The notes below the pieces were generated by a model, which was not told the origin of the DNA, made no database searches, and saw nothing but the letters and a program-made list of their open reading frames with translations. From Malus domestica (Eukaryota; Streptophyta; Magnoliopsida; Rosales; Rosaceae): a stretch of DNA of 64,000 nucleotides. The translations under genes were made by a program, and so were the position numbers. The DNA is taken from contig NC_091677.1 in the NCBI RefSeq assembly GCF_042453785.1, positions 6,481,501-6,545,500 on the forward strand, written 5' to 3'. This document shows, in pieces, positions 12,251-22,440 of this stretch; positions within the stretch are counted from its first letter, which is position 1; every line of letters begins with the position of its first letter.

Positions 12251-14078
12251 TCACACACCAAATTCAAAATCTCTATCATTATTCATAGTTTTTTGTTCCT
12301 TCTTCACCAACGCTTGTTCATGGGGTGTTTCCGGCACTTCTTCTGTGTCTCCTTCAACATGCGAGTCGTGAATGGGTATATAGTGTAGATGGGTGTTGTT
12401 CATGACAACTTCTGGACTGACAGACACAACTCTAAATTTAGAACAATCTTTGACAATATTCCAACATTCCCACCGGGTGAATGATTTGTTTTTGTTTTTG
12501 GTTTTGACATTATACCAAGCTTGTGCTTGAAGTATCTACACAATGTAGGAGAAGAAATAATTATAATCAAAGTAGTTAACAAATAAATAATACAAACAAA
12601 TAATTATAATGTAAATTTGGGTACAGTCAAGGTTCTAAAAAACACTAGGCGCTAGTCGGGCGGTTGGCTGGCTCCTAGCGCCTAGGCGGTTAGGCGGGAT
12701 CTAGGCGGGTGCCTAGGTGGATTTATCTTGTAAATAAGTACACATAAAAAATTATACTTGTATAAAATCCATGAATAAGATAATAAAAGAATTATAAAAT
12801 ACAAAAAAAGTATCTAACAAGTGTTCAAAATTTAAAAACACATTAAACATATATGCTATATAACTTAAGATATTTTAAATGATTATATCTTATTTTTGAA
12901 ACATAAAAAGTAAAAATCTCACCCAAAACCGATCAGAAACCTATATATCAATTGAAAGTTGAGCTTGAGGTCAGGAAATCATGAAAAAGCAATTATGAAG
13001 AGGTGCATGCATCCTTTCTTCCCCATTTCATAAAGCACCACGTGTGTGGTGGTGTGACCCCTCCCCTCCACCTATAGTCCCCATCACTCAAATCAGCCTA
13101 GAGACTCCCAAACCATTTTGACAAAATCGGAAAACTTTTCTTCTTTTTTTATTCTTTCCCTTTTCTCATCGTCTTCATTTTCTTTTTGTTTCCTCTTCGT
13201 CAGTTTATCTTCTTTTTTTTTCTTTTTTTTTTTCCGTTTTCCTTCTGTAAATTCTTCCTTTTTTTTTTTGGTTTCCTCTTCTTCTGTTTTGCATTGTAAC
13301 CAACATTTTTGAGATCAACCGCTTTGCCTCTGTCTAAAACCACGGCGGACATTCAAACTCCGCCTTGAAAACCTTCATGTACAAGTTCATTAGATTCTCA
13401 TCCTGGAACGGCATAAACCTAGCCAGCAAAACGAACAGCACAACTCCGCACGACCAGATATCCGCCTTAGATCCATCGTACCCCTTCTTCCTCAGCACCT
13501 TTGGCGCCACGTAAGCAGGAGTTCCACACTGGGTGTGCAGAAGCCCGTCGTTCCAGAGCTACTTTGGCAGAGCGAAGAGTCCGAATCCAGGAAACCATTT
13601 CACTCCGCCTAGACCGCCGCCTAGACCGCCCAGGCCGCCTAAGAGCGCCTAGGCGGACACCTAATAGCTCCCCGATTTTTCTTAACGATTTGGACCTAAT
13701 CGGATCGGCACACCTACGCCCAACGCCTAAGCGGCCGCCTAGGCCGCTTTTTAGAACACTGGGTATAGTACAAACAAATAAATAATATATTGTTACCTGA
13801 TCCGCTAAATTTTCCCCACTTTGAAGATTAGCACTAGCTTGTGCCAAGGCGTCTCTCCAAAGACTAAACGATTGGCTGAGTATTATCCAACGACTGAACA
13901 TCGATTCTTTAGTTCTTTTCCCACCAATTTTCTCAAGATAATTGGTATGAATAAGACTCCACATTTCTCGCAATTGCATCTCATTACCTGTAATCGGATC
14001 ATGAGTAACTTCAACCCAGCTAGAACACAACGTAACATCTTCAAGAAGCGTCCAATTTGTACCTACATCATTAATCAT
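12251..14078 (-). CDS. PIF/Harbinger ORF1-type Myb/SANT-like protein
   Basis: Two exons, 13797-14078 and 12251-12535, joined in phase 0 with GT and AG borders, give 188 aa with no stop. The first exon has the trihelix/SANT-like signature [13 protein letters not shown], then [17 protein letters not shown] and [15 protein letters not shown] residues (seen as [19 protein letters not shown]). The second continues [20 protein letters not shown] and [11 protein letters not shown], then an acidic tail. Proteins of this kind accompany PIF/Harbinger transposases and are often mis-annotated as glutathione S-transferase T3-like. Such proteins usually have a longer, basic C-terminus; here it stops soon after VPETPHEQ. 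The intron holds a hAT element. The start ATG at 14078 is the first in frame; the frame is open slightly further upstream. Confidence 0.65.
12628..13761. mobile_element. hAT-type element carrying a kinase gene fragment (Pack-hAT)
   Basis: 1134 bp. Left end CAAGGTTCTAAAAAACACT, right end in reverse complement CAGTGTTCTAAAAAGCGG. The 8-bp flanks GGTACAGT (12620-12627) and GGTATAGT (13762-13769) match at 7 of 8 positions, the hAT TSD length. Both subterminal regions are dense in CCTAGGCG/CGCCTAGG-type palindromes. The interior contains part of a CIPK kinase gene (13300-13601). It sits in the intron of the ORF1 gene. No transposase. Confidence 0.8.
13300..13601 (-). pseudogene. Captured fragment of a CBL-interacting protein kinase (CIPK) gene
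   Basis: Read on the minus strand this encodes the activation segment to subdomain X of a SnRK3/CIPK kinase: a diverged DFG region (GFGLFALPK), then a TAG, then [38 protein letters not shown] and the [19 protein letters not shown] block, PPWF, a second TAG, and [11 protein letters not shown]. CIPKs have DFGLSALPKQ and GTPxYVAPEVL here, so the DFG Asp, the APE Glu and two sense codons (Gln, Ser) are lost. It is a single exon-like piece inside a hAT element, so it is a captured, non-functional copy. The source gene is not in this window. Confidence 0.8.
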
Positions 14079-14448
14079 TTTGTTGGAAACCAATTTGATT
14101 GAAACTTTGAGAGAAAGATTGGAATATGGTTGAAAGTATTTGAGAAAATATAAAATTGTGGTTGAAACTTTGAGAAAATATGAAATTATGGTTGAAAGTA
14201 TTTGAGAGAAAGATTGGAATAAGGTTGAAGCAAGGAAGAAAATGCCGATAATATTGGCGAAATATCGCCGATATTATCGGTTTTTCACGGTAACGATATT
14301 TTAATAGGTATCCAATTGGGTTTCGTCTAAATATCGTGATATTATCGATAATATCGCGATATTTCCGAAACTATCGCGATATTTCCGAAACTATCGCGAT
14401 ATTTTTTATAATATCGCCAGATCAAAACCCAAAAATATTTAAAAAATG

Positions 14449-14507
14449 CTGAGAAGTCTCAACAGATAACTACATTTGATCTTAGCCAAAAGGGCCGAGC
14501 AAGGCAT
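14449..14507 (-). pseudogene. U2 snRNA-like 5' sequence
   Basis: On the minus strand the sequence starts ATGCCTTGCTCGGCC and runs CTTTTGGCTAAGATCAAATG, against plant U2 snRNA AUACCUUUCUCGGCC and UUUUGGCUAAGAUCAAGUG. Similarity lasts about 45 nt and then fades; the Sm site and stem-loops III and IV are missing. One C is inserted in the first stem region and one T within the branch-point pairing element (GTAGTTA instead of GTAGTA). So it is a truncated, mutated U2 copy. It is correctly placed downstream of a snRNA promoter (next entry), with its 5' end 32 bp from the TATA box. Confidence 0.7.
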
Positions 14508-14531
14508 GCTTTTCACAGCTTAGGAATGTGG

Positions 14532-14753
14532 CTTTTATAGGCCTGTTTGCTTGCTCACTTCCCTTGCGTGGGCGATGTGGGATTACAGAAACCAAGCTTG
14601 GGAATGTGGCTTTTATAGGCCTGTTTCCTTGCTCACTGCCCTTGCGTGGGCGATGTGGGATTACATAAACGAGATTACAGAAACCAAGCTTGGGAATGTG
14701 GCTTTTATAGGCCTGTTTCCTTGCTCACTGCCCTTACGTGGGCGATGTGGGAT
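14532..14753 (-). promoter_or_regulatory. Three tandem plant snRNA promoters (USE + TATA)
   Basis: On the minus strand, ATCCCACATCG, matching the plant snRNA upstream sequence element (RTCCCACATCG), occurs at 14743-14753, 14651-14661 and 14573-14583. Each is followed by TATAAAAG (14702-14709, 14610-14617, 14532-14539). In the copy next to the U2-like sequence the gap between USE and TATA is 33 bp, the spacing of Pol II-type snRNA genes (U6-type Pol III genes have about 10 bp less). Units repeat at 78 and 92 bp; the longer one contains a 14-bp internal duplication. Only the last unit is followed by a U2-like start. Confidence 0.75.
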
Positions 14754-16290
14754 TACAGAAACCAAAACGTTTTGTTGCGACTTGCGAGGGCTGGTACATG
14801 TGAACTTGTGACTCCAACTAGGTAAGACTTAAGAGCCAGATCTAATTTGGGGCCTTTTATCCTATATTTGTGGACAACGATCAAATGCTAAAGATTAAAC
14901 AAACATAATATGTTCTACTGCTTAGCAAAAAAAGCTACAAACCCTTTGCTTATCAACAAAAAAAAGACAAGTCCTTGCACTAGATATACTTTCAAATTAC
15001 GTTGAGTAGCAACCTGATATATGTATTCGGACGAATTATAAAACAATTGACACACTCCTGGCTTCCAAAATTCAATTCTTTTACTTTATATAAACTTGAA
15101 AAAACATAATCGGCATCCAAATTAAAGTTTAGTCTTATTCAACATATTGATTTTCAATCGTTAATTGATATACTATAATTTGGAACTTTAACGCCTAGAC
15201 GCATGCTTATGTGTAAGAAATTTAAAGTGTCAAATTCGGCACATTATTCTTCATCATTTTATTCACTTCCTTTTTTTTTTTAATATCCTAAATAAAACCT
15301 CCCAATATTGTACTAATTAATTATATATAAATGATTATGGTGTGTTTAAACTTCTTTCATTAATTACTACATATTTTCTACACTCACAATGTTTGCCAGC
15401 TCGCTATATAATCAACTTAAATCAGTTAAATCCATAATGCAATGCATTTCCTTCCAATTTTTTATGATAAACTAATAGATAATTGACTAAATAAACATCC
15501 TGCAAAGTTTCATTAAAAATTTCCAAGTTTTTCTTACAATTTCCATGGTTTCCATGTAATTTTTATCGATATCGATATTATCCCGATATTTCCATCGATA
15601 TTTCAGTGTTTTTAGACTACCGATATTTCCGATCTTACCTATATTTTCTTCCTTGGGTAGAAGATATATTTATAGAAAAGTAAAATCAATTTATTTATTT
15701 TTATTTTTTAATTTTTTTTCTGATTTTTTATTAACTTAATTAATTTCTGCCGTTGGATTAAAAAAATTGAAATCCAACCGTCCAGATTGTGCCATGTGGC
15801 ACAACGGTAACTTTTCAGATTTTTTAAATGTTAATTTTTTTTAATTTAGAAAGGCGAATAACATGGACAGTTGATCTCAAATCTAACGGCTGATATTTAG
15901 GAAGGTTTCAATTTTTTTTTACCTTTGGAAATCCAACGGTCAAGAACAAGTAACCGTTGAAATCCAACGGCTGAGACAAAGCCACGTGGCCTCCAACGGT
16001 AACATTACGCACACCTGCACTGCAGGCCCCAACGCTTGAAACATGTCGAGGACGCGCCCCCACGCGTGCGTGTTATGCACGCACCTGACTAAAAAAATAA
16101 TAAAACGTGGCTGACGTCGCCCTGATGTCAGCGTTGCATCACCCCCACCTCGGGCTAGGGATTCTCGTTGGGCCTCTTGCTCAGGCCCCCTCCTGCGCAA
16201 TCACCCGCATGGGCTGGACATGATTGCTAGGGCAATTGCCCCTTGTTCTGGAGCCGGTCCATCGGGCTATGGAGCACTGTGGAGTTGCCC

Positions 16291-16619
16291 TAAGAAAGTT
16301 AAATAAACTTCTAACATATAATATATCACGTAGTGATGGTTCAATACGGCACAATAATTTCGTCATGTTCTATTTCTAGTTAAAGTAATAAGCATGTTGT
16401 AGAGATGTTAATATATCATGGAGGGTTTTCATAATAGTAAAAACCCTACCAGTAATCTCACTCTGTAACCTCAAGATTAACAAACAAAATGTGAACAATA
16501 AAACAGTTCAAAATACTAATTTTAGTAATAATACAAAAAGAAAAAGAAAATTAAAATTTTCTCACTCTCTCATCTCTCCATTGAATACTGATCAGTTACC
16601 AGTAATCTCTTTTACAAAT
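16291..16619. other. Intergenic, probable 3' flank of PSB27
   Basis: AT-rich, no ORF with a motif. It would contain the 3' UTR and polyadenylation region of PSB27 on the minus strand. Confidence 0.4.
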
Positions 16620-17135
16620 TTATCTGCCCCTCAACAATGCCTTCTCTGCAGTTTCCACCTCTTCCAAAATCCTCGCCTTTCTCTTTGCAGGAAGCGGAGC
16701 AGTCGGTCCAAAACTGACATAATGCCCTGAAACTGCATTGATTGCGGAGTAAATGTCCCTAAAAGAAACCCTACCGAGCAGAGTCTTCTCCCTCCTGTAC
16801 TTGGCCACCCATGAGTTTGATGTTTCTCTGAGCTCCGCCACTGCAGAAGCCACATTGGGGTCGTTCCTATCCATGTTAATGGTGGTTTTGACCTTGTTTA
16901 TCACCTCCTCCGTTTCTTTTACGTACTCCTCGTCCGAAGCGGCAAATGCAGCTGGTGTGAGCGGGAAGAGCCATGCTGGCGAGGACAGAGTTGCTGCAGC
17001 TGCTGCCGCCACGAACGATAAGAATTCGCGGCGTCGAGGTTGTGGGATTGTGGCGGTGGCGGTGGATTTGGTGGACTTGATTGGTGGAAGAGATTTGAGT
17101 TTAGAGGTGGGAGTTAGGAGTGTTGGTGAGGCCAT
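16620..17135 (-). CDS. PSB27: Photosystem II repair/assembly protein Psb27, chloroplastic
   Basis: Intronless, 171 aa. Psb27 binds the lumenal side of CP43 in photosystem II intermediates and helps assembly of the Mn cluster and repair after photodamage. Residues 1-33 are a Ser/Thr/Pro-rich plastid transit peptide. A twin-arginine signal follows (RRREFLSF, residues 34-41) with an Ala-rich hydrophobic core ending in AFA at 63-65, so the mature protein probably enters the thylakoid lumen by the Tat route and starts near Ala66. The mature part carries the family blocks NDPNVASAVAELRETSNSW, VAKYRREKTLLGR, FRDIYSAINAVSGHYVSFG and PAKRKARILEEVETAEKAL. Length fits plant Psb27-H1. The open frame continues upstream, but the ATG at 17135 gives the transit peptide. 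A light-type promoter module lies about 80 bp upstream. Confidence 0.95.
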   Translation of the reverse strand: MASPTLLTPTSKLKSLPPIKSTKSTATATIPQPRRREFLSFVAAAAAATLSSPAWLFPLTPAAFAASDEEYVKETEEVINKVKTTINMDRNDPNVASAVAELRETSNSWVAKYRREKTLLGRVSFRDIYSAINAVSGHYVSFGPTAPLPAKRKARILEEVETAEKALLRGR

Positions 17136-17214
17136 GGTTGGGAGTGGAGGGAGAGAGGACTGGGGATGAGAGAGAGAATGTGTTTGTAGGAGTAACCAGT
17201 AATTGGATTTGTGC

Positions 17215-17243
17215 CACGTGTGCTTATCAGTTATCACCTTATC
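17215..17243 (-). promoter_or_regulatory. G-box and I-box module upstream of PSB27
   Basis: A CACGTG G-box (17215-17220, GCCACGTGT on the plus strand) is followed by two I-box/GATA motifs, CTTATC at 17223-17228 and 17238-17243 (GATAAG on the PSB27 strand). This pairing is known from light-regulated photosynthesis genes such as rbcS. Position about 80-110 bp upstream of the ATG suits a proximal promoter. Function is inferred. Confidence 0.6.
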
Positions 17244-17326
17244 TTATTTATTTGGTTTTTCGGATGAGAGGTGAACCAATGAGGCATTGGATAGAGATCT
17301 GCTGGGGGGTGTGTGTTGTTAATTAG

Positions 17327-20300
17327 GTTCACGCTACTTGAAGTTGCAAGGCCTTGGGCTGTTCTAAAACAACAAAATTAGAGGGTAGAAAGTTGTGTAA
17401 GTGAAACTAAAATTGGAGTTTGAAAGCAACTAGCAATAGGGTCTTATGATATTTTGGAAGGTCTTAAATTCGGCTTGTATGAATCACGGGTTTGATAACT
17501 AATTATAGTTAATTCATTGTTATCCAAATATCATGCCTCTTTGGAATAGATATCAATGTTTCAAAAGACAAACCTTGTAATATGATACATAAAGAGAAGT
17601 CTACTTTTGGAGATGATATAATGGAGAAAAACTTACATCTACCAAGGATTATATTGTCACGTTTATGGTATTTGAATCAAGCATGCACGGTTATCTTAAC
17701 TCACTTTCTATATAATGCATGATCAACTTGAAATATCAAATCTCAAATACAGAGAATTTTCTCCAATGTATGGAAACAATTCCCTAACTCCCATAAGTCA
17801 ATAAAAACATGGGCCTACATGATTCGGGCTTTAAAAACACTGGGCTATAGATTTTGGACTCTGACCAAATGCTCCAAATCTGAATGGCCTTGTTTGGGTT
17901 GGTGTTCTACAAACTTTGTTCATACTCAAGTCAAAATCATCCCCTAAATCCCTCAATCCCAGACTCCAAAGAAGCTTTTAGCACATGCATTATAATCTTT
18001 GCACATAAAACTTCATTGAAACTTCATTGCCTTTGCTTTACATCCCTTGTTTTGTTCCCCAAATTCTTCATTTCACTCTTAGTGCTTGCCAAATTTTACT
18101 TTTCAACTTTGTTTACCAGGACCATATTTGCTCAACCTCGGTTTTGGTTCCGATTTTGTTCTCTGCTTTGCACATATGAACCCCACTCGGCTGCTATCTT
18201 TATATTATTTTACAGTATAATTTGGATCCGAAATTGTAATGTGGTACAAACTTACTCCATAAAGAAGCCAAGGTTAACATTTGTGTTCTCTTTTCATCAT
18301 TTTACCTTGCACCCGTACATTTAAAAATGAAACTGTCCTCAGCTTTTTTGACTTGTAATGATAAGTCAGAGGCAATTAGTCTTCACTTAATAGAAGACAA
18401 TTCGGATTTGACTCACATATACCGATAATAATACAAATTTACAATGAGTCCGATAATAAATTATTGTCCACTGTAGTTTATTGTTGGTGAGTTAATAGCT
18501 TATTATAAATGTATCTTTGTAAGTATTCTATCATTTCTTAAAAAATAAAACCCGTTTTTACTGAATATACAAAGTGAACTACAAGGCTGTTGCATATAAC
18601 ATACGTTTGGGCATCACTGGGCAGCCTTTCCTGGAAAATAAGCTAAAATACAAAATAAAATTGAAAAGGAATCCGAGGGCCAGGTTATGATTCATATGAA
18701 TGTATTGAACAATGGTAATTACCAATTAGAACACTAGATGAGAATAATCACACTTTGCATGATCGTTTGCATGATCGTCCCGTATGGTTATGATAAGTAA
18801 TCATGATCAAATAATCATTTGTAATTATTAAATTAATTATATGTGGACTAACATAACAAAGTTGAGATAATTAAGGGCCTACACTTTAAGAAAATTTGTT
18901 GTAAAGTAAAGCCACCACTTTAAAAGTTTGTGGAAAGGATGCATTGGTTCTTCTGAATTTTGATAGACTGAGAAACAAGGAACAAGAACATAAGGTTTAA
19001 ATTTCAATTTGGGTTAGCGCTTGGATTTTTCAAATAAACAAGTATATCAAAAAGCTAAAGGAGGCATAAAAAGTTGGAGCATACCCAAAACTGTTTGTCC
19101 ACATTTTTCAAATTATGGAAAAAGCTAAGCATTTTTTATGCCATGACACGTACATAGGTATCGTACTCGTTAACTTAAAACATTTTATTTATAAGCGAGA
19201 GAAATATTACTAAATTGATAAATTACTGAAGGGATCTAAACCTAAAACAGCGCACAAAATGGCAGATTGTTTTCTTTAAATATCAAAATTATGATTCCAA
19301 ATTCCTCATTCAAATTTTCATCTTATTTATTTTGGTGCCACACTTGATCAATAGGTCCATATCGATCATGTATTATGCAAACAATTATACAAGAAATGCA
19401 CACTCCTGCGGTTGTTTTTTATTTTTTATTTTATAAAAATAAATGCAAACGCATGTTGGTTGGTCAATGTCTTCGGGTTATATAATATCAGAAAAGAAAA
19501 AGCTTTCAGATTTGCAGACATGATCTTTCATTTTTCAGAAGAAAAAGAGGTGGGGTTTGAATTAGTCATGTCCCAAGTGTAACGTGTTCGTTCTTAGTAG
19601 GCCCACATGTTTTAAGTTATCCCGAAGCAATGGAAGGACTAATACTCACTACATCAAAAAAATTTCATTAATGAAAGATGTAAATTCATTGGAAAAATAG
19701 AAAAAAATAAGTATGTTGGATGAAATGGTTGTTGCGCTAGGCCATTTACAACCCCGGTGTATTTTGGATGCTTGATAGCATTGCTGAACCGGCATGCATA
19801 GGTTCGAATTCTTTTATTCCATAGTATGAAAGCCGGATTGAGTTTGTCGAGCTCACAAGTTTATCTACACAAATGATTATGATAAGGTTTTTTTGGGTCA
19901 ATCTAGAGTGTACATGATAGAGTGGTTTAAGTATAATAATAATGAATTAAGTACAATAATTGCATTAGGGATTGATTGTAGGAGAATTATATCCTTTTAT
20001 TGTTGAGGAGAGTCGTACACTTTCGCCGACGGTTGATACGAGATTTTAGAAGTTTTATTATGACATTGACAAATGTAGCATTGTGATTGGTCACCTAGTT
20101 GGAGAGAAACTCTTGTGATTCGACAGAAGTGCCTCAACGCAAATCCTTCAGTGGGTCTCTAAAGGTATGAAGTTGGACATTGCTCGTAGTTTTGAGGTTG
20201 TTAAAGTATGATACAAACAAAATAGGATTGTATATATAATTTAGTATGATGCATTTGCAATTATTTTTGTAAAGAAATTGAAAAGGAATATGTAAAAGGC

Positions 20301-21379
20301 CTTTTTTCCTTTGGAGCTGGGTTACCATTTAATATCGATCATTTCCGGTTCCACAAGATCTGGTTTTAGATTAGTTCCAGCCTTGCTATTCACAGCGAAG
20401 GGGAACACAATTTAATTGGGTCACAGACTCGTAAACCTAACCAATGCTGGCCTTGCAACTTGCAAGCATGTATACAACTAAAAGAGTTGTGGTTATAGAT
20501 TCAAGTTTGAATTGTAGCTGGGTTTGCACTAGATCAAATGGATAACATGTGAAAAAGCGCAAGGAGAGAAGAGAAATTCTTGGATAAGGTTGTACAAGGA
20601 AACTATCTCACACTGAGACTATTGGGTCTAATGAAGAAATACAAGAGCAATCATCATACCAAGAAAGTTGTCTTATGCGACGGAGTGAACTTGCTTGTCT
20701 CGGAAGTATATATTCATTTGTTTTTCAATCTCTTCTTGCTCTTATGAGACAAAAGAATACGTGATGAGAGACAAAAGGAACAAGGGGATATATTTGCATT
20801 CCAAGACAATTTTTTATTTGATTTTATTTTGTATGCGACAACCTTAACATAGAATTTTTTTGAGTAATTTTAGAGCCAATGAATGATGAACATGTTTAAT
20901 TGACAACCAAATTGCTCTAATTCATGTCCATCCAAAACTCACTATTAAATAATGACAACGATCAATGATATTTTATGTAATGTACCATCATTTAAAAAAA
21001 ATTATGCTAATCGTGTCTTCAACATCATATTGAGACAACTACATAAGGAGTTTAAGTAATAGACAAGTTTGGTAAAAGCCTAATCTTATGCCATGATTTG
21101 GGTTTTTAGGAAGAAATCTTAAATCCCCACTTATATAAGTTTTAAGTAGGGTTGTTTCCATATTTGCCAAAATTGTCATTGCCAACCTTACCTTGGTGGT
21201 TAGCTTAATTAGCCCCATCTCCTTTCCCTTTCCCTTTCCCTCTCTCCCATTTAAATCATCATATTTGCTACCTATCCATAGCGGAGCGAGTAGGGTTTGT
21301 GCCCTATGCGTCTAGAGCCGGACTCAACCACCTCATACAATACAACTAGTGACAAGCCTGCGGTATTAGGCTTGACATT
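17327..21379. other. Long intergenic region
   Basis: No convincing gene. The 146-codon ORF at 17884-18324 has no domain, low-complexity hydrophobic composition and no codon bias. A tRNA-like GGTTCGAATTC near 19802 may be an old SINE. The pyrimidine-rich run TTTCCC near 21225-21245 and the phrase around 21280-21370 look like a SINE-type tail region, unresolved. Confidence 0.35.
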
Positions 21380-21387
21380 TAAATCAT

Positions 21388-21535
21388 GGGGTATGATATT
21401 CATACATCATTTTTTACTTCTCACATACTCTTTTAAATTTCGGTTGTTGGATCGGATGGATTGAAGAAGATCAAATGATAGAAATTAATAATGAGTGTGT
21501 GAGAAGCAAAAATAGGTATGTGGATAGCATACCCC
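21388..21535. mobile_element. MITE, GGGGTRTG family, copy 1
   Basis: 148 bp with an exact 8-bp TSD TAAATCAT (21380-21387, 21536-21543). Ends GGGGTATGATATTCATAC and, as reverse complement, GGGGTATGCTATCCACATAC. Internal similarity to 51956-52102: TTTTTACTTCTCACA near the left, GTGWGAGAAG near the right. The 8-bp TSD places it with hAT-like elements. Confidence 0.75.
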
Positions 21536-21932
21536 TAAATCATAACATGATAAACTTGATCTTTGTAACAAAATAAAGTGGGAGGAAGGAGAAAAGGAAA
21601 GGGAAGGTGGACCGGGAAATCTTAGCACGGACGAAGGTGAGTGCGTGTGTAGGGTTTGTAGTAGATGGGAAGAACAGAAGGAGAAAGTGAGGGAGGAAGA
21701 AGAGAGTAGGATTCTCTCCCCTCTTTTTTTTTCTTTTCCTTCCCTCTCATCCTATCTAAACGGTCATAGTTAAACCACGTTAACATTTTATATTAATTTT
21801 TTTATAAAAAAAGAAAAACAAAATAGAGAAAGTAAGAAAAGAAAATGAAAATAGATAAAAAAAAGAGAAGAAAATCTTAATCCGAAGAAGAGTTGGGCAA
21901 GTTGGCAACTTTTGTTTAAGTTATTACTTTTA

Positions 21933-22431
21933 GAGTAAACTACCGATTTGCCCCCTGAACTATCACCCAACTTTCGATTTGCCCCCTGAACTTTTTGATT
22001 AGAAAATTAAGGACTTAAACTAATTTTTTTGGCCAATTTCCCCCCTACCGTTAGTTTTTCATAAATTTCATCCAAATTAACGTTAACTCTTATCATGTGC
22101 AAACCACGTAACTCTCATTTGTAGACAAAAGCGTCATTTCACTAGACCTTCAGACAGAAAAGCTATAGAATCACACATATTTGCATAGGTTTATATTTTA
22201 GAAATCTAAGGTTTTCAATTATTTTAAAGAATGAAGTGACCAAACTACCCACACATGTTGTGCATATGCTTCCATTTAACAGAAATTTGGATGGAATGAA
22301 TGAAAAATTAACAGCAGGGGCAAATTGGCCAAAAAAATTAGTTTAAGTCCTTAATTTTCCAATTAAAAAGTTCAGGGGCAAATCGAAAGTTGGGTGATAG
22401 TTCAGGGGACAAATCGGCAGTTTACTCTTTC
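21933..22431. mobile_element. MULE-type MITE with long inverted repeats
   Basis: The left arm (21933-22060) and right arm (about 22310-22431) are inverted copies over about 110 bp: GAGTAAACTACCGATTTG at the left against GAGTAAACTGCCGATTTG at the right. The 9-bp flank TTACTTTTA is found on both sides (21924-21932 and 22432-22440), the length for Mutator-like elements; the right end carries four extra bases (TTTC). No coding capacity. A related layout is at 29089-29561. Confidence 0.7.
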
Positions 22432-22440
22432 TTACTTTTA

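Larger units (their letters stand above)
14231..15655. mobile_element. hAT-type element carrying snRNA promoter and U2-like sequence
   Basis: 1425 bp. It begins CAAGGAAGAAAAT and ends in its reverse complement (ATTTTCTTCCTTG at 15643-15655). Flanks GGTTGAAG (14223-14230) and GGTAGAAG (15656-15663) agree at 7 of 8 positions. Subterminal regions are rich in CGATATT/AATATCG repeats. The section 15290-15560 is closely similar to 29820-30060, so it belongs to the same family as the element at 29660. The insert at 14449-14760 (U2-like) is absent from that second copy. No transposase ORF. Confidence 0.75.
11762..16290 (-). mobile_element. PIF/Harbinger-like DNA transposon with two nested hAT insertions
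   Basis: The ends form inverted repeats (GAGCAACTTCA at the left, GGGCAACTCCA as reverse complement of the right) and are flanked by a 3-bp TAA on each side (11759-11761, 16291-16293), the TSD type of PIF/Harbinger elements. It encodes an intact two-exon ORF1 Myb/SANT-like protein (12251-14078) but I find no DDE transposase, so it is non-autonomous. Without the nested elements (12628-13761 and 14231-15655 plus their TSD copies) it would be about 2 kb. The right arm (15660-16290) repeats CCAACGG several times. Confidence 0.7.

Noticed and set aside
13118-13312. ORF of Phe/Ser repeats
   Set aside because: Produced by poly-T runs inside the hAT element.
17884-18324. 146-codon ORF
   Set aside because: AT-rich chance frame with no domain and no splice or promoter context.
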